Source of the DNA: Lysobacterales bacterium
Lineage (GTDB): Bacteria > Pseudomonadota > Gammaproteobacteria > Xanthomonadales > Xanthomonadaceae
DNA length: 64,000 bases
Direction of reading: 5' to 3'
Assembly: GCA_019510125.1 (NCBI GenBank)
Contig: JAEKKX010000017.1
Span: 1-64,000 of the forward strand
Part shown: positions 45,691-57,961 of the stretch, piece after piece
Numbering within the stretch: position 1 is the stretch's first letter
How the letters are laid out: each line of letters starts with the position of its first letter
Notes under the pieces: model-generated
What the model was told of the DNA's origin: nothing
Database searches by the model: none
The model's input: the letters and a program-made list of their open reading frames with translations, nothing else
Made by a program: the position numbers and the translations under genes

Positions 45691-46494
45691 TCAGTCGGCG
45701 TCGCGGAATTCCTTGCTGCGGCTGCCCACCAGCGCCCGGGCGACGGCGTCCGGCAGGTATTTGGACGCCGCGGCGATCGCCCGGTTGGCGCCGCCGGTGA
45801 CCAGCCGGGTGCGGCCGTGCTCGACCGCATCGATGCCCTGGCGGGCGACGCTGTCGGCGTCCAGCCACAGCCAGCCGGGCAGCTTCGAGACCCGTTCGCG
45901 CATGCCGTTGACGTCGTGGAATTCGGTGTAGGTGAAGCCGGGGCAGAGTGCGCAGACGTGGACGCCGCGGTCCGCGACCTCCAGCGCCAGGCATTCGGAG
46001 AAGCGGATCACGAAGCTCTTGGCCGCGCCGTACAGGGTGTGCCCGGCCGACGGCGGCACCAGCCCGGCCAGCGAGGCGACGTTGAGGATGCGGCCGTGGC
46101 CCGCGGCCTCCATCGCCGGCAGGAACCGGTGCGTCAGCTCGCAGACCGAGGTCACCAGCACCTGCAGGAAGTCGGCATGGGTCTTCCAGTCGGCCGACAG
46201 GTAGCGGCCCGGCACGCCGTAGCCGGCGTTGTTGACCAGGTGCGCGACGTGCAGGCCGCGGTCGAGGATCGCCGCCTGCAGCGCCGCCGGGGCCGCCGGG
46301 TCGGCGAGGTCGGCGGCCAGCACCGTCACCGCGACCCGGTCCCCCAGTTCCGCCGCCAGCGCCTGCAGCCGGTCGGCCCGGCGCGCGGTCAGCACCAGCG
46401 GCACGCCGCGGCGCGCGTATTCGCGGGCGATCGCCGCGCCGATGCCGCTGGACGCGCCGGTGATCAGGGCGTGGCCCGGGGACTGTGCCTGCAT
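45691..46494 (-). CDS. Short-chain dehydrogenase/reductase
   Basis: 267 residues. NAD(P) loop TGASSGIG (12-19), VNNAG (88-91), catalytic Ser141 (NVASLAG) and Tyr155-x3-Lys159 (LYGAAKSF). It is a classical SDR, with NADP preference suggested by the basic ARRADRL after the second strand. GGAG stands 9 bp upstream of the ATG at 46494. The substrate is unknown. It lies in the glmM-tpiA interval with the two oxygenases. Confidence 0.92.
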   Translation of the reverse strand: MQAQSPGHALITGASSGIGAAIAREYARRGVPLVLTARRADRLQALAAELGDRVAVTVLAADLADPAAPAALQAAILDRGLHVAHLVNNAGYGVPGRYLSADWKTHADFLQVLVTSVCELTHRFLPAMEAAGHGRILNVASLAGLVPPSAGHTLYGAAKSFVIRFSECLALEVADRGVHVCALCPGFTYTEFHDVNGMRERVSKLPGWLWLDADSVARQGIDAVEHGRTRLVTGGANRAIAAASKYLPDAVARALVGSRSKEFRDAD

Positions 46495-46587
46495 GCGTGT
46501 GGCTCCTTGGAAGGCGGCCGCAAAGCTTAGCCGGGAGGACGGGGCGGGGGATCGGCTATCCTGTCGCCCCTCGTCCTGGAGTGCGTC

Positions 46588-47346
46588 ATGCGTCGCAAGA
46601 TCGTCGCCGGCAACTGGAAACTGCACGGGTCCCGCGCCTTCGCCGCCGACCTGGTCGGCGCCATCGCCGCCGGGGTCGAGGGCCGCCACGGTCCGCCGGA
46701 CGTGGTCGTGCTGCCGCCGCTGCCCTACCTTGGCGGCCTGATCGCCGGCTTCCCGGCGAGCGGCATCCAGTTCGGCGCCCAGGACGTCAGCGCCAACGAG
46801 AAGGGCGCCTTCACCGGCGAGGTCTCGGCAGCGATGCTGGTGGACATCGGCGCCCGCTACGGCCTGGTCGGCCACTCCGAGCGCCGCCAGTACCACGCCG
46901 AGACCGATGCGCTGGTCGCGCGCAAGTTCCAGGCCGCCAAGCACGCCGGGCTGGTGCCGATCCTGTGCGTGGGCGAATCCCTGCACGAGCGCGAGGCGGG
47001 GCAGACCGAGTACCGGATCGAGACCCAGTTGGCGGCCGTGTTCGAACTTTGCGGCCCGCAGGCGCTCCAAGGGGCGGTGGTCGCGTACGAACCGGTCTGG
47101 GCGATCGGCACCGGCAAGACCGCCACCCCGGCCCAGGCCCAGGCGGTCCACGCCTTCATCCGTGGCGAGGCCGCGGCCCGCGATGCTACAATTGCCGGCT
47201 CGCTGTCCATCCTGTACGGGGGCAGTTGCAAGCCGGACAACGCGGCCGAGCTGTTTGCGCAGCCGGACGTGGATGGCGGATTGATCGGCGGCGCCTCGCT
47301 GGTGGCGGCCGATTTCCTCGCCATCGTCGCGGCCGCCCGGGCCTGA
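46588..47346 (+). CDS. tpiA: Triosephosphate isomerase
   Basis: Interconverts dihydroxyacetone phosphate and glyceraldehyde-3-phosphate. It is 252 residues. K11 (AGNWKLHG), H96 (VGHSERR) and E168 (VAYEPVWAIGTG) form the active site. SILYGGSCKPDN and FAQPDVDGGLIGGASL close the phosphate loop. GGAG stands 8 bp before the ATG. secG follows after a 64-bp spacer. Confidence 0.97.
   Translation: MRRKIVAGNWKLHGSRAFAADLVGAIAAGVEGRHGPPDVVVLPPLPYLGGLIAGFPASGIQFGAQDVSANEKGAFTGEVSAAMLVDIGARYGLVGHSERRQYHAETDALVARKFQAAKHAGLVPILCVGESLHEREAGQTEYRIETQLAAVFELCGPQALQGAVVAYEPVWAIGTGKTATPAQAQAVHAFIRGEAAARDATIAGSLSILYGGSCKPDNAAELFAQPDVDGGLIGGASLVAADFLAIVAAARA
47187..47192 (+). promoter_or_regulatory. Possible -10 box for secG inside tpiA
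   Basis: TACAAT in the 3' part of tpiA, 219 bp before secG. No -35 box matches; this is a weak candidate. Confidence 0.2.
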
Positions 47347-47410
47347 TCGCCACGCGGTCGCCCGGTCGGACGCACGGCCCGACGACCCCATTCCGATAGG
47401 CACCCACCGC

Positions 47411-47860
47411 ATGATGCTGTTCCTGAATGTGATTTACGTGCTGATCGCGATCGCCATGATCGCGCTCATCCTCCTCCAGCGCGGCGCCGGCGCGCAGGCC
47501 GGTTCCGGCTTCGGCGGCGGCGCTTCGTCGACCGTCTTCGGCGCCCGCGGCGCGGCCAGCTTCCTGACCAAGAGCACGCGCTGGCTGGCGATCGCCTTCT
47601 TCGGCATCAGCCTGTACATGGCCTGGTACGCCGCGCACGGCGGCAAGCCCCAGGCCGGCGCCGAACAGGACCTCGGGGTGGTCTCGTCCGCCGCGACGCC
47701 GAAGCCGGCGACGCTGCCGACCGCGCCCGCCCAGCCGGCGCCCGCGCTGCCGACCGCGCCGGCCCAGTCCGCGCCGGTCGCGCCGACGCCGGCGGCCCCG
47801 GCGCCGTCGACCCAGCCCGTCGCGCCCGCGCCGCAAAAGCCCGCGCAGCAGGGCGGCTGA
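47411..47860 (+). CDS. secG: Preprotein translocase subunit SecG with Pro/Ala-rich tail
   Basis: Small membrane subunit of the SecYEG channel. The SecG core (about 1-80) has two helices (FLNVIYVLIAIAMIALILLQ and LAIAFFGISLYMAWYAA), separated by the GAGAQAGSGFGGGASSTVFG loop. A tail rich in Pro and Ala (about 95-149; APAPSTQPVAPAPQKPAQQ) extends beyond the usual 110-residue E. coli length. It precedes the tRNA-Leu gene, as is common in Xanthomonads. Confidence 0.94.
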   Translation: MMLFLNVIYVLIAIAMIALILLQRGAGAQAGSGFGGGASSTVFGARGAASFLTKSTRWLAIAFFGISLYMAWYAAHGGKPQAGAEQDLGVVSSAATPKPATLPTAPAQPAPALPTAPAQSAPVAPTPAAPAPSTQPVAPAPQKPAQQGG

Positions 47861-48003
47861 GCCGGCGCCTCTTTCCGACGGAACGCGTCGCCGCGCCCGT
47901 CGATCCCGCGACGCATCGCAGCGCGAGCGTCGCGGCCCCCGCGAACCCGCATCTCCGGCGTTCGCGGCGCAACAAAAAGGTGCGACTTTCCTTTCGCATC
48001 CTT

Positions 48004-48009
48004 TACAAT
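48004..48009 (+). promoter_or_regulatory. Possible -10 box for tRNA-Leu
   Basis: TACAAT 42 bp before the tRNA, in the AT-rich stretch 47970-48010. The -35 box is not clear. Confidence 0.4.
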
Positions 48010-48050
48010 AGTCCGGCTTCGCGTCCCGCTCGGCGCGGAGCCGCGGATTT

Positions 48051-48135
48051 GCCCAGGTGGCGGAATTGGTAGACGCACTACCTTGAGGTGGTAGCGACTT
48101 AGGTCGTGGGGGTTCGAGTCCCCCCTTGGGCACCA
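48051..48135 (+). tRNA. leuU: tRNA-Leu (GAG anticodon)
   Basis: An 85-nt type II tRNA with encoded CCA. The acceptor stem GCCCAGG pairs with CCTTGGGC-like 3' sequence. The anticodon stem CTACC/GGTAG encloses loop TTGAGGT, giving GAG, which reads CUC and CUU. A long variable arm (GCGACTTAGGTCGT) marks it as leucine. The T-arm is GGGGGTTCGAGTCCCCC. Confidence 0.97.
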
Positions 48136-48230
48136 CATCTTCGCGGCGGCACGCAGGCGCATCGTCCCCTTCCGGGGCGCGTCCCGCGGACGGGCGCCCC
48201 CGCAACTCCCAACGCCGAGAGAACACACGC

Positions 48231-48587
48231 GTGCTGGCCGAATATCTGCCGACCCTGCTGTTTCTGATCGTTGCCGCCGGTATCGGCATCGCCCTGATCG
48301 TCATCGGCAACGTGCTCGGCCCCAAGCGGCCGGACGCCGAAAAACTCTCGCCCTACGAGTGCGGCTTCAATGCATTCGAGGACGCGCGCATGCGGTTCGA
48401 CGTGCGCTACTACCTCATCGCCATCCTCTTTATCGTGTTCGACCTGGAAATCGCCTTCGTCTACCCGTGGGCGCTGGTGTTCCGCGACCTCGGTGTGCTC
48501 GGCCTGGTCGAGATGGGCGTGTTCCTCGGCCTGCTGCTGATCGGTTTCGTCTACGTGTGGAAGAAGGGAGCCCTGGAATGGGAGTGA
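48231..48587 (+). CDS. nuoA: NADH-quinone oxidoreductase subunit A
   Basis: 118 residues, three membrane helices. [26 protein letters not shown] is the quinone-side loop, and [19 protein letters not shown] is the conserved second helix. It starts with a GTG. NuoA, -H and -J form the link between membrane and peripheral arms. It overlaps nuoB by 10 bp and is the first of fourteen nuo genes. Confidence 0.96.
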   Translation: MLAEYLPTLLFLIVAAGIGIALIVIGNVLGPKRPDAEKLSPYECGFNAFEDARMRFDVRYYLIAILFIVFDLEIAFVYPWALVFRDLGVLGLVEMGVFLGLLLIGFVYVWKKGALEWE

Positions 48588-49174
48588 TCCAGACCGTCCA
48601 GAAGGTCGCGGACTTCGCGAACAACCCGATCCCGGAAGGGCGGGTCGACGACATCCTGCGTCCCGAGAGCCTGCTCGCCACCGAGGGCAACCCGCTGCTC
48701 GAACAGGGCTTCGTCACCACCAGCATGGACGTGCTGTGGAACTGGGCGCGCACCGGTTCGATGTGGCCGATGACCTTCGGCCTGGCCTGCTGCGCGGTCG
48801 AGATGATGCACGCCGGCGCCGCGCGCCTCGACCTGGACCGCTACGGCGTGGTGTTCCGCCCGTCGCCTCGCCAGTCGGACGTGATGATCGTCGCCGGCAC
48901 CCTGGTCAACAAGATGGCCCCCGCGCTGCGCAAGGTCTACGACCAGATGCCCAACCCCAAGTGGGTGATCTCGATGGGCAGTTGCGCCAACGGCGGCGGC
49001 TACTACCACTACTCCTACTCGGTGGTGCGCGGCTGCGACCGCGTGGTGCCGGTCGACGTCTACGTGCCGGGCTGCCCGCCGACGGCCGAGGCGCTGGTCT
49101 ACGGCATCCTCCAGTTGCAGAAGAAGATCCGTCGCGGCACCAACTTCGGCGACAACAAGCAGGGCGTGTACTGA
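48578..49174 (+). CDS. nuoB: NADH-quinone oxidoreductase subunit B
   Basis: 198 residues. Binds the terminal [4Fe-4S] cluster N2, with Cys in [20 protein letters not shown] and [11 protein letters not shown]. It passes electrons to quinone in the peripheral arm. It starts inside nuoA and ends 1 bp before nuoC. Confidence 0.97.
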   Translation: MGVIQTVQKVADFANNPIPEGRVDDILRPESLLATEGNPLLEQGFVTTSMDVLWNWARTGSMWPMTFGLACCAVEMMHAGAARLDLDRYGVVFRPSPRQSDVMIVAGTLVNKMAPALRKVYDQMPNPKWVISMGSCANGGGYYHYSYSVVRGCDRVVPVDVYVPGCPPTAEALVYGILQLQKKIRRGTNFGDNKQGVY

Positions 49175-49175
49175 G

Positions 49176-49937
49176 ATGCGCGAGACTTCCCAGGCTTTCG
49201 CCGAGCGCCTGCGCGCGCGCTTCCCGGGCGCGACCGTCGAGGTCGCCGAGCCGCGTGGCGAGGTCGGCATCGTGTTCGCCGCCGCGCAGTGGCACGACGG
49301 CTGCCGCGCGATCCGCGACGAATTCGGCTTCGAATCGCTGATCGACGTCTGCGGGCTCGACCTGCTCGGCTACGGCAGCGACGAGTGGGACACCGACGTG
49401 TCCTCCGAAGGCTTCAGCCGCGGCGTCGAAGGCCGCAACGTCGGCCGCTTCAAGTACGGCGAAGCGCCGAGCCGCCAGGTCGCGCAGCCGGTCGCCGAGG
49501 CGTCGATGCCGGTGCCGGCGCGCCGTTTCGCCGCGGTCGCGCAACTGCTGTCGGTGCAGCACAACCGGCGCCTGCGGGTGAAGGTGCTGGCCGAGAACGA
49601 CGACCTGCCGGTCGTGGCGTCGCTGACCGACCTGTGGCCGATCGCCAACTGGTTCGAGCGCGAGGCGTTCGACCTGTTCGGCATCGTGTTCGAAGGCCAC
49701 CCGGACCTGCGCCGCATCCTCACCGACTACGGCTTCGTCGGCCATCCGTTCCGCAAGGACTTCCCGCTCATCGGCAACGTCGAGGTCCGCTACGACGAAG
49801 AGAAGAAGCGCGTCGTCTACGAACCCGTCACCTCGGTCGAGCCGCGCGTCGGCGTGCCGCGCGTGATCCGCGACGACGCCCGTTACGCCACGGCCGCCGG
49901 CGAACAGCAGGCCCGCAAGGCGGAGGCCTCGAAATGA
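49176..49937 (+). CDS. nuoC: NADH-quinone oxidoreductase subunit C
   Basis: 253 residues. The 30-kDa subunit motif is [30 protein letters not shown]. It is a separate gene here, whereas in E. coli it is fused to NuoD. An ATGA overlap joins it to nuoD, so they are translated together. No cofactor of its own. Confidence 0.96.
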   Translation: MRETSQAFAERLRARFPGATVEVAEPRGEVGIVFAAAQWHDGCRAIRDEFGFESLIDVCGLDLLGYGSDEWDTDVSSEGFSRGVEGRNVGRFKYGEAPSRQVAQPVAEASMPVPARRFAAVAQLLSVQHNRRLRVKVLAENDDLPVVASLTDLWPIANWFEREAFDLFGIVFEGHPDLRRILTDYGFVGHPFRKDFPLIGNVEVRYDEEKKRVVYEPVTSVEPRVGVPRVIRDDARYATAAGEQQARKAEASK

Positions 49938-51241
49938 CCACCGCGCACCAGGCCCATGAGGCCTTCGCCAGCAACGCCGCCGAGGCGAAGCAGGAAATCC
50001 GCAACTACACGCTGAACTTCGGCCCGCAGCACCCGGCCGCGCACGGCGTGCTCCGCCTCATCCTCGAGATGGACGGCGAGATCGTGCAGCGCGCCGACCC
50101 GCATGTCGGCCTGCTCCACCGCGGCACCGAGAAGCTGGCCGAGTCCAAGCCGTTCAACCAGTCGATCGGCTACATGGATCGCCTGGACTACGTGTCGATG
50201 ATGTGCAACGAGCACGCCTACGTGCGCGCGATCGAGACCCTGATGGGGATCGAGGCGCCGGAGCGCGCGCAGTACATCCGCACGATGTTCGACGAGATCA
50301 CCCGCATCCTGAACCACCTGATGTGGATCGGCTCGAACGCGCTCGACCTCGGCGCGATGGCGGTGTTCCTGTACGCCTTCCGCGAACGCGAAGAGCTGAT
50401 GGACGTGTACGAGGCGGTGTCCGGCGCGCGCATGCACGCGGCCTACTACCGCCCCGGCGGCGTCTATCGCGACCTGCCGGAGAAGATGCCGCAGTACCGC
50501 GAATCGCCGTGGCGCAAGGGCGGCAAGCTCAAGCGCTTCAACGAATGGCGCGAGGGCTCGATGCTCGACTACCTCGACGCCTTCACCGACGATTTCCCCC
50601 AGCGCGTCGACGAGTACGAGACGCTGCTGACCGACAACCGCATCTGGAAGCAGCGCACCGTCGGCATCGGCGTGATCCCGCCGGAGCAGGCGCTGGCCTG
50701 GGGCATGACCGGCCCGATGATCCGCGGCTCCGGCATCGCCTGGGACCTGCGCAAGAAGCAGCCGTACGCGAAATACGCCGAGGTCGACTTCGACATCCCG
50801 GTGGGCGTCAACGGCGACTGCTACGACCGCTACTTGGTCCGCGTCGCCGAGATGCGCGAGTCGAACCGCATCGTCAAGCAGTGCGTGAAGTGGCTGCGCG
50901 CCAATCCCGGCCCGGTGATGCTGGACAACTACAAGGTGTCGCCGCCCAGCCGCGAGTCCATGAAGGACGACATGGAAGCGCTGATCCACCACTTCAAGCT
51001 GTTCAGCGAAGGCTACTGTGTGCCGGCCGGCGAGACCTACAGCGCGGTCGAAGCGCCGAAGGGCGAGTTCGGCTGCTACCTGGTCTCCGACGGCGCCAAC
51101 AAGCCCTTCCGCGTGCACCTGCGCGCGCCGGGCTTCGCGCACCTGTCGTCGATGGACGCGATCGTGAAGGGCCACATGCTGGCCGACGTGGTCGCGATGA
51201 TCGGCACCTACGACATCGTGTTCGGCGAAATCGATCGCTGA
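49934..51241 (+). CDS. nuoD: NADH-quinone oxidoreductase subunit D
   Basis: 435 residues, 49-kDa subunit that lines the quinone cavity. [19 protein letters not shown] at the start and [12 protein letters not shown] contain the conserved quinone-site residues. It is separate from nuoC. Confidence 0.97.
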   Translation: MTTAHQAHEAFASNAAEAKQEIRNYTLNFGPQHPAAHGVLRLILEMDGEIVQRADPHVGLLHRGTEKLAESKPFNQSIGYMDRLDYVSMMCNEHAYVRAIETLMGIEAPERAQYIRTMFDEITRILNHLMWIGSNALDLGAMAVFLYAFREREELMDVYEAVSGARMHAAYYRPGGVYRDLPEKMPQYRESPWRKGGKLKRFNEWREGSMLDYLDAFTDDFPQRVDEYETLLTDNRIWKQRTVGIGVIPPEQALAWGMTGPMIRGSGIAWDLRKKQPYAKYAEVDFDIPVGVNGDCYDRYLVRVAEMRESNRIVKQCVKWLRANPGPVMLDNYKVSPPSRESMKDDMEALIHHFKLFSEGYCVPAGETYSAVEAPKGEFGCYLVSDGANKPFRVHLRAPGFAHLSSMDAIVKGHMLADVVAMIGTYDIVFGEIDR

Positions 51242-51254
51242 GGACGCACCCAGA

Positions 51255-51782
51255 ATGAAAGCGACCGGAAATTTCGAAGCCTGCCGCAACGTCGACCCGA
51301 TGGTCGCGTTGACCGACAAGACGCGGGCCCACATCGACCACTGGCTGGCCAAGTTCCCGCCCGACCGCAAGCGCTCGGCCGTGCTCCAGGGCCTGCACGC
51401 GGCGCAGGAACAGAACGGCGGCTGGCTGACCGACGAACTCATCGCCGCGGTCGCGAAGTACCTCGACCTGCCGCCGGTGTGGGCGTACGAGGTCGCGACC
51501 TTCTACTCGATGTTCGAGACCGAACAGGTCGGGCGCAACAACGTCGCGTTCTGCACCAACATCAGTTGCTGGCTCAACGGCGCCGAAGACCTGGTCGCGC
51601 ACGCCGAGAAGAAGCTCGGCTGCAAGCTGGGCGAGTCCTCGGCCGACGGTCGCATCTTCCTCAAGCGCGAGGAGGAATGCCTGGCCGCCTGCTGCGGCGC
51701 GCCGATGATGGTCATCAACGGCCACTACCACGAGAAGCTCACGCCCGAGAAGGTGGACGAGCTGCTCGACGGTCTGAAGTGA
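51255..51782 (+). CDS. nuoE: NADH-quinone oxidoreductase subunit E
   Basis: 175 residues with a thioredoxin-like fold. The N1a [2Fe-2S] Cys ligands are in [12 protein letters not shown] and CLAACCGAP. It forms the NADH module with NuoF and NuoG. Confidence 0.96.
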   Translation: MKATGNFEACRNVDPMVALTDKTRAHIDHWLAKFPPDRKRSAVLQGLHAAQEQNGGWLTDELIAAVAKYLDLPPVWAYEVATFYSMFETEQVGRNNVAFCTNISCWLNGAEDLVAHAEKKLGCKLGESSADGRIFLKREEECLAACCGAPMMVINGHYHEKLTPEKVDELLDGLK

Positions 51783-51796
51783 GGCAGGACGACGAG

Positions 51797-53151
<1,355 letters not shown>

Positions 53152-53155
<4 letters not shown>

Positions 53156-55404
53156 GCACCGAGACCACGGCCCCCGCCGCGCCGGTCGTGCCCGAGGGGC
53201 ACGTCGGCATCGAGATCGACGGCCGCACCCTGTTCGCGCCGAAGGGCTCGATGATCATCCAGGCCGCCGACAAGGCCGGCATCCCGATCCCGCGCTTCTG
53301 CTACCACGAGAAGCTGCCGATCGCCGCGAACTGCCGCATGTGCCTGGTCGATGCCGAGATGGGCGGCCGTCCGATGCCCAAGCCGCAGCCGGCCTGCGCC
53401 ACGCCGGTGGCCGACGGCATGAAGATCTTCACGCGCAACGAGAAGGCGCTGAAGGCGCAGCGCAACGTGATGGAATTCCTGCTGATCAACCATCCGCTGG
53501 ACTGCCCGATCTGCGACCAGGGCGGCGAGTGCGAACTGCAGGACCTGTCGCTGGGCTACGGCCGCTCGGTCAGCCGCTTCGCCGAACGCAAGCGCGTCGT
53601 CGCCGACGAGGACATGGGGCCGCTGGTCGCCACCGAGATGACCCGCTGCATCCAGTGCACCCGCTGCGTGCGCTTCACCGCGGACATCGCCGGCACCTAC
53701 GAACTCGGCGGCATGCAGCGCGGCGAGAACCTGCAGATCGGCACCTTCGACGGCAAGCCGCTGACGACCGAACTTTCCGGCAACGTCATCGACGTCTGCC
53801 CGGTCGGCGCGCTGACCAACAAGGTGTTCCGCTTCCGCGCGCGCCCGTGGGAACTGGTCGCCCGCGAGTCGCTGGGCTGGCACGACGCGCTCGGCAGCAA
53901 CCTGTTCCTGCACGTGCGCCGCGGCGACGTGCTGCGCACCGTGCCGCGCGACAACGAGGCGGTCAACGAGTGCTGGCTGTCGGATCGCGACCGCTATTCG
54001 CACCAGGGCCTCTACGCCGACGACCGCGCGAAGAAGCCGATGATCCGGGTGGGCGAGGGCGGCGAGCCCGAGGCCTTCCGCGAAGCGAGCTGGGACGAGG
54101 CGCTGGCGAAGGCCGCCGAGATCCTGTCCGCGCACCGCGGCGACGACCTGGGCGTGCTCGCGCATCCCGCGACCTCGAACGAAGAGGGCGCGCTGCTCGC
54201 GCGCCTGGCCGATGCGCTGGGCACCGGCAACCTCGACCACCGCATCGCGCAGCACGACCTGTCCGACGGCGCGGTCGCCGAAGCCTTCGGCATGGCGGTC
54301 GCCGACCTCGAAGCCGCGGACGCCATCGTGGTCGTCGGCTCGAACCTGCGCCACGAGGTGCCGCTGCTGCACCAGCGTCTGCGCAAGGCGGCCAAGCGCG
54401 GCGCGAAGATCCATGTGGTCAATCCGGTCGACTTCGACTTCGCGTTCGCGATCGCCTCGAAGACGATCGTGCCGCCGTCGCAGCTCGCCTCGGCGCTGTC
54501 GAACCTGAAGCTCGACGGCGCGACCCGCGCCGCGGTGATCGTCGGCGCGGTCGCGGAGACCTCCGCGCACGCCGCCGCGATCCGCCAGGCTGCGGCGGCC
54601 TTCGCCGCTGCCAACGACGCGGCGGTCTGCCGCATCCCGCAGGGCGCCAACGCGCTCGGCCTCGCGCGCATGGGCGTGCTGCCGACCGCGCGCGACGCCC
54701 AGGCGATGCTCGCCGACGCGCGCAAGGCCTACGTCATCTACGGCATCGAGCCGGGTCTCGACTTCGCCGACCAGGCCCGCGCGCTCAAGGCGCTGGGCGC
54801 GGCGAAGGTCGTGGCCTTCAGCCACTACGCCTGCCGCTCGACCCGCAACGTCGCCGACGTGATCCTGCCGATCGGCGCGCTGCCCGAGATCGAGGCCACG
54901 CTGACCAATCTGGCGGGCGCCGACCAGCGCACCGTCGCCGGCGGCAAGCTGCCGGGCGACGCGCGTCCGGGCTGGCGCGTGCTGCGCGCGCTCGGCGGTG
55001 CGCTCGGCGCCGACGGGTTCGCGTTCGCCGATCTCGCCGACGCCGGCCTCGCGCCGCGCGACGTGCAGGTCGCCGCATCCGCGGCGCAGCCGCAGGCGGG
55101 CGAGGGGCTCGAGCTGGCCGTATCGCAGGCCATCTACCGCGTCGACGCCACCGTGCGTCGCGCCGCGGCGCTGCAGTCGCACCCGCTCAACGCCGGTCCG
55201 CGGCTGGTGCTGCACTCGGCCGACGCCGCGGCGGCGGGCGTGTCGGAAGGCGCGATGGCGAAGCTCGACAACGGCGTCGGCACGGCGACCCTGCCGGTCG
55301 TGGTCGACGATCGCGTCGCCCGCGGCGCGGTGTGGGTCGAAGCGGGCTACGGCCCGACGGCGGCGCTCGGCGCCGGCCGCGTGCGCGTGACGGGGGTGGT
55401 CTGA
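53152..55404 (+). CDS. nuoG: NADH-quinone oxidoreductase subunit G
   Basis: 750 residues. N-terminal [2Fe-2S] ferredoxin domain ([18 protein letters not shown]), then [4Fe-4S] clusters from [15 protein letters not shown] and [11 protein letters not shown]. The remainder is a molybdopterin-oxidoreductase-like fold without a cofactor. It overlaps nuoH by 1 nt. Confidence 0.96.
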
Positions 55405-56486
55405 TGGAGATGCTGTTCGACCCGCTGCGCGACTGGCTGCTGGCGCTCGGCCCGACGGTCGGCCCGCTGCTGTGGATCGTGCTGAAGATCCTCGCGGTCG
55501 CGGTGCCGGTGATCGTCTCGGTCGCGTTCTACGTGGTCTGGGAGCGCAAGCTGATCGGCTGGATGCACGTGCGCCATGGGCCGATGTACGTCGGCTGGGG
55601 CATCCTCCAGGCGTTCGCCGACGTGTTCAAGCTGCTGTTCAAGGAAGTGCTGCAGCCGTCCAGCGCGAACAAGCCCCTGTACATCCTCGCGCCGATGATC
55701 GCGCTGGTGCCGGCGTTCGCGGCCTGGGCGGTGGTGCCGTTCGACGCGAAGGTCGTGCTGTCGAACGCCAACGCCGGCCTGCTGTACCTGCTGGCGATGA
55801 CCTCGCTGGGCGTCTACGGCGTGATCCTCGCCGGCTGGGCGTCGAACTCGAAGTACGCGTTCCTCGGCGCGATGCGCTCCGCCGCGCAGGTGGTGTCCTA
55901 CGAGATCGCGATGGGCTTCGCGCTCGTCGGCGTGCTGATGGCCGCCGGCAGCCTGAACCTGACCGACATCGTGACCGCGCAGTCGGGCAACGCCGGCTTC
56001 TTCGAGTGGTTCTGGTTCCCGCTGCTGCCGCTGTTCGTCGTGTACTTCATCTCCGGCGTGGCCGAGACCAACCGCGCGCCATTCGACGTGGTCGAAGGCG
56101 AATCGGAAATCGTCGCCGGCCACATGGTCGAGTATTCGGGGTCGCAGTTCTCGCTGTTCTTCCTCGCCGAATACGCGAACATGATCCTGGTCAGCTTCCT
56201 GACCGCGCTGTTCTTCCTCGGCGGCTGGCTGAGCCCGCTGCAGGGCTGGATCACCGCCGACGTGTCGCCGTGGGTCGACTGGATCTGGAAGGGCGGCTGG
56301 CCGTGGCTGCTGCTGAAGGTGTTCTTCTTCGCCAGCGCCTTCATCTGGTTCCGTGCCTCGTTCCCGCGCTACCGCTACGACCAGATCATGCGCCTGGGCT
56401 GGAAGGTCTTCATCCCGGTCACCCTCGCGTGGATCTGCGTGACCGCGCTGATGGTGTACTTCAAGGTCTTCGAGGCAGGGCAGTGA
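55404..56486 (+). CDS. nuoH: NADH-quinone oxidoreductase subunit H
   Basis: 360 residues with about eight membrane helices. The conserved loop [20 protein letters not shown] joins the quinone site, and [17 protein letters not shown] begins the family. It overlaps nuoG and nuoI by 1 nt each. Confidence 0.97.
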   Translation: MEMLFDPLRDWLLALGPTVGPLLWIVLKILAVAVPVIVSVAFYVVWERKLIGWMHVRHGPMYVGWGILQAFADVFKLLFKEVLQPSSANKPLYILAPMIALVPAFAAWAVVPFDAKVVLSNANAGLLYLLAMTSLGVYGVILAGWASNSKYAFLGAMRSAAQVVSYEIAMGFALVGVLMAAGSLNLTDIVTAQSGNAGFFEWFWFPLLPLFVVYFISGVAETNRAPFDVVEGESEIVAGHMVEYSGSQFSLFFLAEYANMILVSFLTALFFLGGWLSPLQGWITADVSPWVDWIWKGGWPWLLLKVFFFASAFIWFRASFPRYRYDQIMRLGWKVFIPVTLAWICVTALMVYFKVFEAGQ

Positions 56487-56974
56487 TGAGCAGAGTCGTT
56501 TCCTACGTCAAGAGCCTGATGCTGCTGGAACTGTTCCAGGGCATGGGCCTGACCCTGAAGTACCTGTTCCGTCCGAAGTACACGCTGATGTACCCGATGG
56601 AGAAGACCCCGCAGTCGCCGCGTTTCCGCGGGCTGCACGCGCTGCGCCGCTATCCCAACGGCGAAGAGCGCTGCATCGCCTGCAAGCTGTGCGAAGCGGT
56701 GTGCCCGGCGCTGGCCATCACCATCGACTCCGAACCGCGCGAGGACGGCACCCGCCGCACCACGCGCTACGACATCGACCTGTTCAAGTGCATCTTCTGC
56801 GGGTTCTGCGAGGAATCCTGCCCCGTGGACTCGATCGTGGAGACCCACATCCACGAGTACCACTTCGAGCAGCGCGGCGAGAACATCCTGACCAAGCCCA
56901 AGCTGCTGGCCCTCGGCGACCGCCTGGAAAAGGAAATCGCCGAACGCCGCGCCGCCGACGCCGGCTACCGCTGA
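56486..56974 (+). CDS. nuoI: NADH-quinone oxidoreductase subunit I
   Basis: 162 residues with two [4Fe-4S] clusters (N6a/b): [12 protein letters not shown] and [12 protein letters not shown]. It wires electrons from the NADH module to NuoB. It starts inside the nuoH stop. Confidence 0.97.
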   Translation: MSRVVSYVKSLMLLELFQGMGLTLKYLFRPKYTLMYPMEKTPQSPRFRGLHALRRYPNGEERCIACKLCEAVCPALAITIDSEPREDGTRRTTRYDIDLFKCIFCGFCEESCPVDSIVETHIHEYHFEQRGENILTKPKLLALGDRLEKEIAERRAADAGYR

Positions 56975-56996
56975 GCATGACTTCCTGAGGACCGCC

Positions 56997-57638
56997 GTGG
57001 ACTTCGCAACGCTCGCCTTCCTGATCTTCGCCGCCGTCGCCGTGGTTTCGGCCGGCGGTGTGATCTCCGTGCGCAATCCGGTGCATGCCGCGCTGTGCCT
57101 GGTGTTGACCTTCTTCACCGTCGCCTGCACCTGGATCCTGGCCGGCGCCGAGTTCCTCGGCGTGGCGCTGGTCCTGGTCTATGTCGGCGCGGTGATGGTG
57201 CTGTTCCTGTTCGTGGTGATGATGCTCGACGTGGACATCGCCCCGCTGCGCGAGGGCTTCGTGCGCTATCTGCCGCTCGGCCTGCTGGTGTCGGTGGTGA
57301 TGCTGGTCGAGATGCTCACCCTGATCGGGGTCAAGGCGCAGATGGCCGCCGGCTTCGGCCAGGACCCGGCCGAGGCCGAGGGGCTGTCGAACACCCAGTG
57401 GCTCGCCAGGACCCTGTTCAGCGAGTTCATGCTGCCGTTCGAGACCGCGGCGGTGATCCTGACCATCGCGGTGATCGCCGCGGTCATGCTGACCCTGCGC
57501 CGCCGTCCCGGCGTCAAGCACCAGGACCCGGCCGAACAGTCGCGGGTCCGCGCACAGGACCGCATCCGCATGGTGAAGATGGACGCCGAGCGTCCCGCCG
57601 CGCCCGACGTCGTCGCGACCGAAGAGGTGAAATCGTGA
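56997..57638 (+). CDS. nuoJ: NADH-quinone oxidoreductase subunit J
   Basis: 213 residues with five membrane helices (for example [20 protein letters not shown] and [21 protein letters not shown]). The start is a GTG with GAGG upstream. The charged C-terminal tail (about 170-213) is outside the membrane. Confidence 0.94.
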   Translation: MDFATLAFLIFAAVAVVSAGGVISVRNPVHAALCLVLTFFTVACTWILAGAEFLGVALVLVYVGAVMVLFLFVVMMLDVDIAPLREGFVRYLPLGLLVSVVMLVEMLTLIGVKAQMAAGFGQDPAEAEGLSNTQWLARTLFSEFMLPFETAAVILTIAVIAAVMLTLRRRPGVKHQDPAEQSRVRAQDRIRMVKMDAERPAAPDVVATEEVKS

Positions 57639-57949
57639 TCGGACCGCTCGCCCTCGGGCACTATCTGGCGCTGGCCGCGGTGCTGTTCTGCATCAGCGTC
57701 GCGGGCATCTTCCTCAACCGGAAGAACGTCATCATCCTGCTGATGTCGATCGAGCTGATGCTGCTCAGCGTCAACATCAACTTCGTGGCGTTCTCGCGCC
57801 ACCTGGGCGACGCGGCGGGGCAGATCTTCGTGTTCTTCATCCTCACCGTCGCCGCCGCCGAGGCCGCGATCGGTCTGGCGATCCTGGTCACGCTGTTCCG
57901 CAACCGGCGGACGATCAACGTGACCGAAATCGATTCTCTCAAGGGCTGA
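57635..57949 (+). CDS. nuoK: NADH-quinone oxidoreductase subunit K
   Basis: 104 residues with three helices. Conserved [29 protein letters not shown] carries the proton-channel Glu in SIELML. GTG start overlapping nuoJ by 4 nt. Confidence 0.96.
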   Translation: MIGPLALGHYLALAAVLFCISVAGIFLNRKNVIILLMSIELMLLSVNINFVAFSRHLGDAAGQIFVFFILTVAAAEAAIGLAILVTLFRNRRTINVTEIDSLKG

Positions 57950-57961
57950 CGGCGCACCGGC

